Assembly: GCA_947446025.1 (NCBI GenBank)
Contig: CANFEY010000018.1
Span: 1 to 64,000, forward strand
Source: Bryobacterales bacterium
GTDB lineage: Bacteria; Acidobacteriota; Terriglobia; Bryobacterales; Bryobacteraceae
Direction: 5' to 3'
Length of the DNA stretch: 64,000 nt
Below the pieces are notes generated by a model. The model was not told where the DNA came from and ran no database searches. It saw only the letters and a list, made by a program, of their open reading frames with translations. The translations under genes and the position numbers were made by a program. Below, piece by piece: positions 34,195 through 42,636 of this stretch. Each line of letters starts with the position of its first letter. Position 1 is the stretch's first letter.

Positions 34195-35520
34195 TCAAGA
34201 TTTGAGGCCGAGGAGGCGGCGGCGCAAAAGGTCGAGGGCGGCGTTGGTGGCAAAGCCTCGTACGCGGTTGCGGTCGCCGGGCATGACGAAGCGGACGGCT
34301 TCGCTGTGGCCCTTCGACGCGTAACCTATAAAGACCGTTCCGGGAGTCGCGCCAGTATTGGATTTTGGGCCCGCTTCGCCGGTGGTGGCGATGGCGTAGT
34401 CGGCTCCAGTGCGGTCGCGCGCGCCGGCGGCCATGGCGGCGGCGACTTCCTGGCTTACGGCGGTGTGTTGGGCGAGGAGCGCGGGGTCCACGCCCAGGAG
34501 AGCGGATTTCATGGCGTCGGAGTAGGTCAGGAAGCCGCCGACAAAATAGTCGGAACTGCCGGACACCGACGTGATGCGCTGGCCGAGCTGGCCGCCGGTC
34601 AGGCTTTCGGCGATGGCCAGCTTGGCATTGCGGGCTCGGAGGAGCATGCCGACAGCGGCTTCCAGGGAATCGCCGTTGGTGGAGTAGAGGCGCGCGCCTA
34701 GCAGGGCTTCGATGGGATCGCCGATCTCGGCTAGCAGGCGTTCGGCTTCGTCCTCGGATTCGCAGCGGGCGCGCAGGTGGACTTGGATGTCTCCGGCGGA
34801 GGCCAGGACCGTCGTCGCAGGATTCGTGTACTTGGTGTAGACGGGGGCGATGAGGGTGTCTAGGTCGGATTCGGTGAGGCCTGTCACGCGGTAGAAGCGG
34901 GAGCGGATGACGACTCCTGGCACGCGGCGGCGGAAGCGCGGGAGGCATTCCTGCTCGAAGACGGGCTTCATTTCGCTGGGGGGGCCGGGGAGAAGGACGA
35001 TGAGTTTGTCGCTGGCGGATGGTTGCGTCTGTCGGCTTCCTGACGGTCGCCGTTCGGTGCTGGGGACGCTGGGGACGGTGTCGGCGGTGCTGGGGAGTTC
35101 GATCCATAGGCCGGGGGCGGTGCCGGCGGGGTTCGCTAAAACTTCGGCTCCTTGGATGATGAAGGCTTGGCGTTTGTTGATCTCGGCCATTTTGCGGCCG
35201 CGGGCGCGGAAGCGTTCCTCGATGGCGTCGCTGATGTCTTGGCGGAATTCCAGGGGACGGTCCAGGGCGGCGGCTACGGCGTCGCGGGTGACGTCGTCCT
35301 CAGTGGGGCCGAGGCCGCCTGTGAGGATCACCACGGACGCGTGTTGGAGGGCGTGGCGGACGGCTTCAGTGAGGGCTTCGCGGTCGTCGCCTACGACTAC
35401 TTTTTGGCGGACTTCGATGCCTAGGGCGTTGAGCTGGTCGGTTAGGTGGAGAGAGTTGGTGTCGGTACGCGACGGAGTAAGCAACTCCGAACCAATCGCG
35501 ATGATGACCGCATCGACCAT
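34195..35520 (-). CDS. cinA: CinA-family protein with an in-frame repeat-derived insertion
   Basis: A 441-residue protein: N-terminal molybdopterin-binding-like (COG1058) domain with GSELLTPSRTDTNS and LTGGLGPTEDD, and C-terminal nicotinamide-nucleotide amidase domain (AESLTGGQLGQRIT, SDYFVGGFLTYS, GIATTGEAGP-like). Together these hydrolyse NMN to NaMN and act in pyridine-nucleotide recycling. About 30 residues at 142-172, between APGLWIE and LIVLLPGPPSEM, do not belong to the family; residues about 153-165 are the translated 35-nt repeat. The insertion lies in a surface loop of COG1058 proteins, so activity may be retained. Confidence 0.9.
   Translation of the reverse strand: MVDAVIIAIGSELLTPSRTDTNSLHLTDQLNALGIEVRQKVVVGDDREALTEAVRHALQHASVVILTGGLGPTEDDVTRDAVAAALDRPLEFRQDISDAIEERFRARGRKMAEINKRQAFIIQGAEVLANPAGTAPGLWIELPSTADTVPSVPSTERRPSGSRQTQPSASDKLIVLLPGPPSEMKPVFEQECLPRFRRRVPGVVIRSRFYRVTGLTESDLDTLIAPVYTKYTNPATTVLASAGDIQVHLRARCESEDEAERLLAEIGDPIEALLGARLYSTNGDSLEAAVGMLLRARNAKLAIAESLTGGQLGQRITSVSGSSDYFVGGFLTYSDAMKSALLGVDPALLAQHTAVSQEVAAAMAAGARDRTGADYAIATTGEAGPKSNTGATPGTVFIGYASKGHSEAVRFVMPGDRNRVRGFATNAALDLLRRRLLGLKS
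35028..35062 (-). repeat. 35-nt repeat, copy 2, translated inside cinA
   Basis: On the plus strand it begins TCTGTCGGCTTCCTGACGG and ends GTTCGGTGCTG, matching the 59794-59828 arm at 31 of 35 positions. In the cinA reading direction it encodes roughly PSTERRPSGSRQT. It is followed by further GGGGAC/GGTGCTG-rich DNA that completes the inserted segment. Confidence 0.75.
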
Positions 35521-35523
35521 GCG

Positions 35524-36561
35524 TTACGGGAGCGGGCGGCCTTCAATGCCTACGTCTACGCGGAAGAGGGCGTTGTTGGTGGCGAGGATCATGGATTTGG
35601 GACCCATGAAGGCTACACCTACAATCGACGGGCCGGAGAGGAAGAGCTCGGCTTTGGCGTCGGGGGTGATTCGCACCACACCTCGGCGGCCGGCTAGCGA
35701 TGCGGCTACGTATAGGTTCCCAGTCACATCAAACACCATGCCTTGCGGGCGGCCCAGACCTCGGTAGAAGACGCTGACTTCGCCGTCGGGGGAAACACGA
35801 TGGATTACGTCGAAGCTGGAAGTCGTCGGGCCGGAGACGTAGAGAAAGCCATCGGGGCCCATCGCCAGGTGGTAGGCGGAGATGGAGCGTTCGAGGGTGG
35901 TGAACACGTAAATCTGCCGGTCGCGGCTGATCTTGAAGATGGTGCCGCTGCGGTCGCCGACGTAGAGGTTATCGTCGCGGTCGAAGACGATGCCGGTGGC
36001 GACGCCCATGCCTTCCACGTAGGTGACAGCATTGCCGCTGGGGGAGACCTGGTAGACGGTGCCGTTGTGGCGGCTGGAAACGTAGAGGAGCCCCGAGTTA
36101 TCGAGAGCCAGACCGGTGGCGTTCATCACGTCGGTGACCAGCGGGCGGGGGCGAAGGTTCGATTCGATTTTGTAGACCGAGACGGGCGTCTTCTGTCCTG
36201 CGGTGCCGCTTTTGGTGGCGTAGATATTGCCGTAGACATCGACCACGGGGTTCGAGACGGGGTGCAGGTCGTCGGCGATCTGGATACCGATGTCGCAGGT
36301 CCAGGCCACGTCTTCCGCGCCGCCGAGCGAAAGTTCGCCGCGCCGCGCGCCTTCGGGGACTTTGACGATCATCAGGGATTCGGAGCCGATGACGACGGGA
36401 GCGAAGACTCCGCCGAAGGTTGCTTGCGGGCGCTGGTCACCGGTTAGGGCGGAGCCACGGATCTGGAATTCGCCTCCAGGGATCGCCGCGGCGGGCGTAA
36501 CGGTGGAAATCTGCGGGCCGGAGGTTTTCTTGCGAAGGGTCACTACTATCGATTGAACCAT
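35524..36561 (-). CDS. NHL-repeat beta-propeller protein with TIG-like N-terminus
   Basis: A 345-residue protein. The first roughly 80 residues look like an IPT/TIG immunoglobulin-like domain (VTPAAAIPGGEFQIRGSAL). The rest has NHL/SMP-type blades: VVDVYGNIYAT, GLALDNSGLLYVSS, GIVFDRDDNLYVGD, LAMGPDGFLYVSG, GMVFDVTGNLYVAAS. No signal peptide is seen. It ends 3 bases before the cinA start, suggesting one transcript. Function unknown; likely a binding or recognition scaffold. Confidence 0.78.
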   Translation of the reverse strand: MVQSIVVTLRKKTSGPQISTVTPAAAIPGGEFQIRGSALTGDQRPQATFGGVFAPVVIGSESLMIVKVPEGARRGELSLGGAEDVAWTCDIGIQIADDLHPVSNPVVDVYGNIYATKSGTAGQKTPVSVYKIESNLRPRPLVTDVMNATGLALDNSGLLYVSSRHNGTVYQVSPSGNAVTYVEGMGVATGIVFDRDDNLYVGDRSGTIFKISRDRQIYVFTTLERSISAYHLAMGPDGFLYVSGPTTSSFDVIHRVSPDGEVSVFYRGLGRPQGMVFDVTGNLYVAASLAGRRGVVRITPDAKAELFLSGPSIVGVAFMGPKSMILATNNALFRVDVGIEGRPLP

Positions 36562-36745
36562 TCGGGGAGGAACAACACAAGGGCCGGGGGAAGTCGGGCA
36601 TCATTCAGGGCGAGCCGTAACGGCAATTGGCCACGGATACACACGGATGGACGTAGATAAGACGTAGCCGTTGCGCTTCTATGTCGCGCACCCCCGTCAC
36701 CCGGCGGCAGTGCGTTGCAGGAGTATCCGTGGCATAGTGAACTGC

Positions 36746-38134
36746 ATGAAGCGTCGAGAATTTCTATCTGGTTTGGCGGTAGCCAGCGTGCTACGCGCGC
36801 AGACTGCGCGTTCCCCACGTCCTTTGCCTGCGCGTGGCGAGTATCTCTTGCGCAACGCGTATGTGATGACGATGGACCCGCGTCTGGGCGACATCCCGGG
36901 CGGTAGCGTCCACATCAGGAACGGCGTGATTGCGGCCGTCGGCAAGGATCTGAAGGTGGGCGGCGCTACGGTGATCGATGGGCGCAACACCATCGTGATG
37001 CCTGGTCTGATCGACACGCACTGGCACATGTGGACCTCCTACCTCAAGTCGATGGCGGGCGACAAAGCCGAAGATGGCTACTTCCCGTTGACCACGCGTT
37101 ACGGGCAGGCGATGCAGCCGATCGACATGTATCGCGGCACCAGACTCGCGGCGGCGGAGGCCATCAACGCGGGGATCACGACCGTGGGCGATAACTGCCA
37201 CAACATTCGCAGTCATGCCTACGCCGTGGAGGATCTGCGCGCGATCTGGGAATCGGGTCTGCGCTGCCGCTGGTCCTACGGGCCGTATCGCGGGATGCCC
37301 GCCGATAAGCGCATCGACCTGGGCGACCTCGAAGGCTTTCATCGCTATTGGAGCAAGTACTCGAGCGACGGACTCATCTCCCTCGGATTCATGTGGACCC
37401 CCGTCCCCACCGGGGCCGCAGAGAGGGTGAAGATCGCCCGCGAGGAGTTCGAGACGTGCCGCAGGTTGAGCATTCCGATGTGCGCACACTGGGCGTCCAA
37501 AGAAAACACGGCGCCGGGAGAAATCACGGCTCTGGCGGAGGGCAAGTTTTTGGGCAAGGATCTACTGCTGATTCACATGCTGGCCGCTTCGCCCGCGGAG
37601 ATGAAGATGGTGGCGGCGGGTGGGTCGCCCATCAGCGTCTCGCCGGGATCGGAATTGCGCATCGGGTACGGCTCCAGCAAAGCGGCGGCGTTTCTGGACG
37701 CCGGCGTTAACGTGTCCGTGTCCGTCGACACCGTGCCCTTGACGGGCAACGCCAATCTCTTCGGCGTTCTGAAGCTGCTGAGAAACGCCGAAAACGCGAA
37801 GGCGTACGACGAACTGAAGATGGGGGCGCGGCGCGCGTTAGAGATGGCCACCATCAACGGCGCGCGAGCGTTGGGTCTCGAAAATAAGGTCGGATCGCTG
37901 ACACCAGGCAAGCGCGCCGACGTGATCGCGGTGCGGACGGATCATCTCACCATGGGCGTGTTCACCGATCCCGCGCACATGCTGGTGGAGGCAACGGAGG
38001 AGGCGGACGTCGATACGGTGATGGTCGACGGACGCCTCTTGAAGCACCACGGCAGTTTGACGTCGCTGAACGTGCCGCAGGTGATGGCGGATGCCGCGCT
38101 GACGTTGGCTGACGTGGGCAAGCGCATTCAGTAG
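36746..38134 (+). CDS. Amidohydrolase family protein with Tat signal
   Basis: A 462-residue metal-dependent hydrolase of the chlorohydrolase/S-adenosylhomocysteine-deaminase type. The N-terminus MKRREFLSGLAVAS is a twin-arginine signal. Metal-site motifs are LIDTHWHMW (HxH), MCAHWASKENT, and the SVDTVPLTG region; the typical C-terminal GSLTPGKRADVIAV follows. Substrate is probably an N-heterocycle or aromatic amide, not deducible. A 57-base scar of a second copy lies 0.5 kb downstream at 38653-38709. Confidence 0.82.
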   Translation: MKRREFLSGLAVASVLRAQTARSPRPLPARGEYLLRNAYVMTMDPRLGDIPGGSVHIRNGVIAAVGKDLKVGGATVIDGRNTIVMPGLIDTHWHMWTSYLKSMAGDKAEDGYFPLTTRYGQAMQPIDMYRGTRLAAAEAINAGITTVGDNCHNIRSHAYAVEDLRAIWESGLRCRWSYGPYRGMPADKRIDLGDLEGFHRYWSKYSSDGLISLGFMWTPVPTGAAERVKIAREEFETCRRLSIPMCAHWASKENTAPGEITALAEGKFLGKDLLLIHMLAASPAEMKMVAAGGSPISVSPGSELRIGYGSSKAAAFLDAGVNVSVSVDTVPLTGNANLFGVLKLLRNAENAKAYDELKMGARRALEMATINGARALGLENKVGSLTPGKRADVIAVRTDHLTMGVFTDPAHMLVEATEEADVDTVMVDGRLLKHHGSLTSLNVPQVMADAALTLADVGKRIQ

Positions 38135-38167
38135 GCCACTGAGCGAACCCCTGTAGCATGGAGGCGG

Positions 38168-38377
38168 ATGAAAACGCTGGAATTTAATGCGACGCTCGAT
38201 ACCCAAAGCAACCTGCGGGTCCCCGAGGAATTGGCGGCGCAAATTCCCGCGAGCGAATCCGTCCGCGTGATTGTGCTCCTGCCGGAAGATCAAGAGAGTC
38301 GCGATTGGAACCGGCTCACGACGGAGCAGTTCCTCGCCGGCTACAGAGAGTCCGACAGTATCTATGACTCGCTTTGA
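38168..38377 (+). CDS. Antitoxin-like protein of a type II TA pair
   Basis: A 69-residue protein: a beta-strand N-terminal half (KTLEFNATLDTQSNLRVPEEL.. VRVIVLLPED) typical of AbrB/MazE-like or DUF2281-like antitoxins, and an acidic helical tail (WNRLTTEQFLAGY). It overlaps a broken MazF/PemK-like gene by 14 bases, the usual antitoxin-first order. Since the toxin is destroyed, this would be an orphan antitoxin. Confidence 0.65.
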   Translation: MKTLEFNATLDTQSNLRVPEELAAQIPASESVRVIVLLPEDQESRDWNRLTTEQFLAGYRESDSIYDSL

Positions 38378-38612
38378 GCGCGGCGAGGTTGTCCAGGTTT
38401 TGCTCCCTTTCAGTTCGGGTGCGGGAGCCAAGCAGCGAATCCTCGTGCGATCTCGCAATTGAGAATTGAAAATAGGCTGGGCTCCTGGCCGCTTCTTGGG
38501 GGCGGCTTCACAAGCTCGCGACGATAGAGAAGCAACTGGTTCGACGCGCATTGGGGAGACTCTCCGATAAGGACTTAGCAGCGGCGCGCGCGACCCTCGC
38601 AAAAGTTCCTCA
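38364..38612 (+). pseudogene. Decayed MazF/PemK-family toxin
   Basis: The N-terminus is present (TRFERGEVVQVLLPFSSG.. AKQRILV), starting at ATG 38364-38366 inside the antitoxin gene, but stops at TGA 38460-38462 after 32 codons. Further on, in another frame from 38482, the C-terminus remains (LLAASWGRLHK.. ATIEKQLVRRALGRLSDKDL.. ATLAKV). The middle, including most of the RNA-binding core, is deleted. A full-length member is about 110 residues. Confidence 0.65.
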
Positions 38613-38711
38613 ATCTCGTTCGACGAATTCAAAAACTACGGCGCGGCGACCTTTAGAAATGGCCACGATCAACGGCGCGCGAGCGTTTGGCAAGCGCGTT
38701 CAGCAATGAAT
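38378..38711. other. Gene graveyard between the antitoxin and the helicase
   Basis: No intact gene. The stretch holds the remains of the mazF-like toxin and the amidohydrolase scar annotated separately; nothing else is recognised. It ends two bases before the stop of the converging RhlE-type helicase. Confidence 0.65.
38653..38709 (+). pseudogene. 57-nt scar of a second amidohydrolase copy
   Basis: The 19 codons read LEMATINGARAF followed by GKRVQQ and stop. The first part matches the intact gene's segment at about 37837-37872 and the second its last codons (GKRIQ, stop 38132-38134), with everything between removed. The base match extends a little upstream (GGCGCGGCG). A tandem duplicate of the amidohydrolase once existed here and was deleted almost entirely. 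Confidence 0.7.
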
Positions 38712-39998
38712 CTAGCGCCGCCGGCGGCTGCGTGAGGGGACTTTCTTCGTTGTCGTTGTCGAGGTGGGTGTCGGCTTCGGCGCGTCGATCGGCGGCTGGC
38801 TGATGCTAGCACTGAGGCTAGGGCTGGCACCCATCGAAGCGAAATACGCATCCAGGTCGGTGATCAGCCCGATGGGCCGGGGCAGCGGCGGCAGCTCGCG
38901 GAATTGCACCTGAATTCCGAGTGTGCGCTCATAGCGCGCCACATCGCGGCGTTCAAAGGGCGTCACAAAGGTCCAGGACGCGCCACGTGCGCCGGCGCGG
39001 CCTGTGCGGCCGATGCGGTGGACGAAGTTTTCCGGCTCTTGCGGCAGATCGTAGTTCACAACATGCGCGATGTCATCCACGTGAATCCCGCGCGCTGCGA
39101 CGTCGGTGGCGACCAGCACGCGGTAGACACCGTCTTTGAAACCCTGCAGCGCTTCGTTCCGCTGGCTCTGCGAGCGGTCGCCGTGGATCGAGGTCACCTT
39201 GAGTCTCCCGCGTTCCAGAAATTTCGTGAGCCTGTCGGCCCCTTCTTTGGTGGCCACGAAGATGAGGAATGAGCCTTCCTCGTTTTTCAGCAGATACTCG
39301 AGGAGATCAAACTTGGAGCCCTGGGCGACTTCGTAGCAGAAGAGGTCGATATTCGCGGCCGTTTGTGCGCACGCCTCGACCGCGATCCACACCGGCTCGC
39401 GCACGTAACTTGAGACCAGGCCCGCGACGGATTGCTCCATCGTGGCGGAGAAAAGCATGGTGTGGCGTTTAGAGGGAACGTGGTCCAGAATGATGCGCAA
39501 AGAGGGCAGGAAGCCCATATCGAGCATCCGGTCGGCCTCGTCCAGAACCACGGTGGCGGCACCGGACAAATCGATCAGGCGCCGATCCAGATAGTCACAG
39601 AGACGGCCCGGCGTCGCGATCACCACTTCGGCCCCGGCCTCGATATCGCGCAACTGGTTAGTCTCGCTCATGCCGCCCACAACCACGGCGGTTTTGATGC
39701 GCATGCCGTGGGCGAGTTGCCGGAATGCTTCATCGATCTGAATGGCAAGTTCGCGGGTCGGGCTGAGGATCAGGACTTTTATGGTCTTGGTGCGGGGCAC
39801 GGCGGCGAGCGCTTCAATCACCGGAATGGAGAACGCAAGGGTCTTGCCGGTGCCGGTCTGCGCGGACGCCACAACGTCGCGGCCTTCGAGGAGCGGCGGA
39901 ATGGCCTGCGCCTGTACGGGCGTCGGAGTGACGAATTCGTTCTTAGCGAGGTTGTTCCGCAAGGCGGAGCAAAGGTTGAGCTCGGAGAAATGCTGCAT
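38712..39998 (-). CDS. rhlE: DEAD-box ATP-dependent RNA helicase (RhlE-type)
   Basis: A 428-residue helicase with the full set of motifs: PTPVQAQAIP (Q motif), AQTGTGKT at 46-53, PTRELAIQ, TPGRL, DEAD at about 150-153, SAT, and HRIGRTGRAG near 325. A Ser/Thr/Lys/Arg-rich tail (KVPSRSRRRR) probably binds RNA. ATG 39996-39998 is preferred; a TTG one codon earlier is possible. Acts in ribosome assembly or mRNA turnover. Confidence 0.93.
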   Translation of the reverse strand: MQHFSELNLCSALRNNLAKNEFVTPTPVQAQAIPPLLEGRDVVASAQTGTGKTLAFSIPVIEALAAVPRTKTIKVLILSPTRELAIQIDEAFRQLAHGMRIKTAVVVGGMSETNQLRDIEAGAEVVIATPGRLCDYLDRRLIDLSGAATVVLDEADRMLDMGFLPSLRIILDHVPSKRHTMLFSATMEQSVAGLVSSYVREPVWIAVEACAQTAANIDLFCYEVAQGSKFDLLEYLLKNEEGSFLIFVATKEGADRLTKFLERGRLKVTSIHGDRSQSQRNEALQGFKDGVYRVLVATDVAARGIHVDDIAHVVNYDLPQEPENFVHRIGRTGRAGARGASWTFVTPFERRDVARYERTLGIQVQFRELPPLPRPIGLITDLDAYFASMGASPSLSASISQPPIDAPKPTPTSTTTTKKVPSRSRRRR

Positions 39999-40049
39999 CA
40001 ATTGTGTTTGGTTCTTTCAGGATAGCAGCGTTGGGAGGCACAAACGGGG

Positions 40050-40514
40050 CTAGCGATTGAACCAGCCGATTGCGAACAAGACAAGGGCCGCGTAGATACC
40101 GGCACCTACGTCGTCTAGCACGATGCCTGCGCCGCCGGGGATTTTTTCCAGGGCGCGGATGGGCCAGGGTTTCCAAATGTCGAAGAGGCGGAACAGGACG
40201 AACGCGGCTAGCCAGCATTCCCAGTCTTCGAGATAGGGCACGGCGGCGAGGGCGATCCACTGGCCGATGACTTCATCGACTACGACTACTTGCGGATCCT
40301 TGGAGCCGGTGTCGCGGGCCATGCGGCCGGCGGCCCAGATGGCGGGGGCCAGGCCTACTATGGCCAGCGCGGCGATCACATGGGGGCTCCAGCTCGTGTA
40401 CGCGGCGGCGGGCCAGGCTACCAGCAGCGCGCCGATGGAGCCTGCGGTGCCGGGGCCTTTGGGGAAATAGCCGCAGTAGAACCAGGTCGCGATGATTCTC
40501 GCGAGGCGGCTCAC
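40050..40514 (-). CDS. pgpA: Phosphatidylglycerophosphatase A
   Basis: A 154-residue membrane enzyme dephosphorylating PGP to phosphatidylglycerol. It has FYCGYFPKGPGTAGSIGALLV, the metal-binding VVVDEVIGQWIAL, FRLFDIWKPWPI and the C-terminal GGAGIVLDDVGAGIYA. GTG start overlaps the yacG stop (GTGA). The matching synthase gene pgsA is 9 kb away at 49845. Confidence 0.94.
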   Translation of the reverse strand: MSRLARIIATWFYCGYFPKGPGTAGSIGALLVAWPAAAYTSWSPHVIAALAIVGLAPAIWAAGRMARDTGSKDPQVVVVDEVIGQWIALAAVPYLEDWECWLAAFVLFRLFDIWKPWPIRALEKIPGGAGIVLDDVGAGIYAALVLFAIGWFNR

Positions 40515-40675
40515 TCTTCTTCCTCAAGCTTGAAGTCTTCCAGCAGCACGGGCTCGGAGATGACGTACTTCTCCATGGCCCAGTTGCCCAGGTCGACTTC
40601 CTTGCAGCGTTCGCTGCAGAAGGGCATGAGGGGGTCAGTGATCTGGACGGTTTTCTTGCAGATGGGGCACAGCAT
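40511..40675 (-). CDS. yacG: Zinc-binding protein YacG (DNA gyrase inhibitor family)
   Basis: A 54-residue protein with four zinc-binding cysteines at 3, 6, 20 and 24 (MLCPICKK.. PFCSERCKEVDLGNW). It is the full length of the YacG family, small enough to be missed by length cut-offs. In E. coli YacG inhibits gyrase; in other phyla the role is untested. ATG 40673-40675 lies 4 bases after the rimO stop, and its end overlaps pgpA, so rimO-yacG-pgpA form one operon. Confidence 0.92.
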   Translation of the reverse strand: MLCPICKKTVQITDPLMPFCSERCKEVDLGNWAMEKYVISEPVLLEDFKLEEEE

Positions 40676-40679
40676 AACG

Positions 40680-42065
40680 TTAGCGGGCGCTCAAGGCGGG
40701 CTGGATGTGGATGAACGGGGGCGGTGCGGATTGAGGCGCGTCTATGAGTTCGCCGGAGAGGTCGTAATCGTGGGCCTTGGTGATGCGCATGCGGCGGAAC
40801 TCGCCTGCGGTTAGCGGAGCCTCGCCGGGGTCCGTGATGTAGCAGACGCCGTCGATTTCGGGAGCTTGCGAGGGCAGGCGGGCTTGCCACACCAGGTCGG
40901 AATCAGCGGAGGGGCCTTCGATGAGCACCTGGAATTCGCGGCCCACTAGCGCTTTGTTGTGCGCCTTCGAGATCTTCTTTTGCAGCGCCATGATGTGGCG
41001 TTGGCGGCGCTTGATGGTGGCTTGGTCGACTTTGCCGTCGAGCGCAAAGCTTTTGCTGGAATCTTCGTCGGAGTAGGCGAAGACGCCCAGCCGTGTGAAC
41101 TGCGCGGCTTGGACGAACTGGCACAGCTCTTCGTAGTCGGCTTCGGTTTCGCCGGGGAAGCCCGCGATCATGCTGGTGCGGATGGCCACGCCGGGGATCG
41201 TTTTGCGCATGCGTTCGAGCAGCTTCAGGAAGAAGTCGCCGTTGGAGCCGCGCTTCATGCGCTTCAGCACGTTGCCGCTGGCGTGCTGCAGAGGGATGTC
41301 GATGTACTTGACCAACGCCTGATGCTCAGCAATGGTGTCGAGCAGCTTCTGCGTGACGCGGTTGGGGTAGCAGTAGAGGAAGCGCACCCATTTCTCGTGG
41401 TCGGTCTGGATGTTCGCCAGCGCGGCCAGCAATGTCGCAAGCCCGTCTTTCAGCCCGAGGTCTTCGCCGTAGCAAGTGGTGTCCTGACCGATGAGGTTGA
41501 TCTCGCGCACGCCTTGCGAGAAGAGGCGCGTAGCCTCGGAGATCACGCTTTCAAAGCGGCGGCTGCGGAATGCGCCGCGGTATTGCGGGATCACGCAGAA
41601 GGTGCAGGGATGGTCGCAGCCCTCGGCGATTTTGATGTAGGCGAAATGCTTGGGCGTAGAGAGCACGCGCGGCGTGGCGTCGTGATAGAGGTACGCGTCG
41701 AGCGGGTTGGCTTTCGGCGTGACGCCTTCGCACAGCGCGGTGATGTTGTCGAGTTCGTTGGTGCCGATGACGGCGTCCACCTCGGGCATGTTTTTCGTGA
41801 TGTCGGCGCGGTAGCGCTCGACGAGGCACCCGGCGACAATGAGACGCTGCGCGCGACCGGTCTTTTTGTACTCGGCCATCTCGAGGATGGTGTCGATGGA
41901 TTCCTGCTTCGCCGGGTCGATGAAGCTGCACGTGTTGACGACGATGACGTCGGCGTCCGAGGGGTGCGGCGTGAGCTCGTGGCCGGAGCTGGTGAGCTGG
42001 CCCATCATGACCTCTGAGTCGACGAGGTTCTTGGGGCAGCCGAGACTGACAAATCCGATTTTCAA
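40680..42065 (-). CDS. rimO: Ribosomal protein uS12 methylthiotransferase RimO
   Basis: A 461-residue radical SAM enzyme adding a methylthio group to Asp89 of ribosomal protein S12. The N-terminal UPF0004 cluster cysteines are Cys10, Cys46 and Cys80; the radical SAM CxxxCxxC is Cys150/154/157 (CDHPCTFC). A TRAM domain follows (about 375-440). RimO rather than MiaB is indicated by MKIGFVSLGCPKNLVDSE. Start is TTG with GGAAG upstream. First gene of the rimO-yacG-pgpA operon; a C-terminal extension of about 20 residues follows the usual end. Confidence 0.95.
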   Translation of the reverse strand: MKIGFVSLGCPKNLVDSEVMMGQLTSSGHELTPHPSDADVIVVNTCSFIDPAKQESIDTILEMAEYKKTGRAQRLIVAGCLVERYRADITKNMPEVDAVIGTNELDNITALCEGVTPKANPLDAYLYHDATPRVLSTPKHFAYIKIAEGCDHPCTFCVIPQYRGAFRSRRFESVISEATRLFSQGVREINLIGQDTTCYGEDLGLKDGLATLLAALANIQTDHEKWVRFLYCYPNRVTQKLLDTIAEHQALVKYIDIPLQHASGNVLKRMKRGSNGDFFLKLLERMRKTIPGVAIRTSMIAGFPGETEADYEELCQFVQAAQFTRLGVFAYSDEDSSKSFALDGKVDQATIKRRQRHIMALQKKISKAHNKALVGREFQVLIEGPSADSDLVWQARLPSQAPEIDGVCYITDPGEAPLTAGEFRRMRITKAHDYDLSGELIDAPQSAPPPFIHIQPALSAR

Positions 42066-42182
42066 GAGTGGTTTCTTCCTGGGACGCCGCGCCAGGCGGT
42101 TCTTCTATTGTCACATTATGCGGCCACAATCGCACATCCAAAACGGCGGCGGCCTGGTATCCATCGGTGAAAGGAGCGCAAC

Positions 42183-42635
42183 ATGCGCACAATACTCAAG
42201 AATTTCTGCGGCTTTGGAATGGCCGCCCTGATGGTGCTTTCGATGCCGGCGTTTGCTCAGCAGAAGGCACTCTACGAACGGTTGGGGGGCAAGGGGGCGA
42301 TTACGGCCGTCGTGGATGAATTTGTGGCCCGGGTGGCAGCGGATGCGAAGATCAATCGCTACTTCGCCGCGGCGGCCGGCGATCCGGCCCGGCTGGCTTC
42401 GTTCAAGGGCAAACTGGTCGACCAGATTTGCGCGGCGTCGGGCGGGCCTTGCACCTACGCGGGCAAGAACATGAAGGACGCGCACGCGGGCATGGGGATC
42501 ACGGGGGCGGAGTTTGACGCGCTGGTCGGGGATTTGGTCGGCGCGCTGGACAAGTTCAAGGTGCCGGAGAAGGAAAAGGGCGAGCTGTTGGGCGGGTTGG
42601 GTCCGATGAAGACGGACATTGTGACTAGGAAGTAA
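42183..42635 (+). CDS. Exported group 1 truncated hemoglobin
   Basis: A 150-residue protein: signal peptide 1-25 (MPAFA-QQ) followed by a truncated globin fold with YERLGG, FVARVAADAKINRYFA, FKGKLVDQICAASGG and the proximal haem ligand His101 in KDAHAGM. Most truncated hemoglobins are cytosolic; here the clear Sec signal predicts periplasmic location. Possible roles are oxygen or NO binding near respiratory complexes (inference). Stands alone between rimO and the TSUP gene. Confidence 0.87.
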   Translation: MRTILKNFCGFGMAALMVLSMPAFAQQKALYERLGGKGAITAVVDEFVARVAADAKINRYFAAAAGDPARLASFKGKLVDQICAASGGPCTYAGKNMKDAHAGMGITGAEFDALVGDLVGALDKFKVPEKEKGELLGGLGPMKTDIVTRK

Positions 42636-42636
42636 G

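Noticed and set aside
36630-36733. 11-base inverted repeat GCCACGGATAC flanking the gap before the Tat amidohydrolase
   Set aside because: Arms are 82 bases apart and short; too weak to call an element, although a CACGGATA-type repeat patch is possible.
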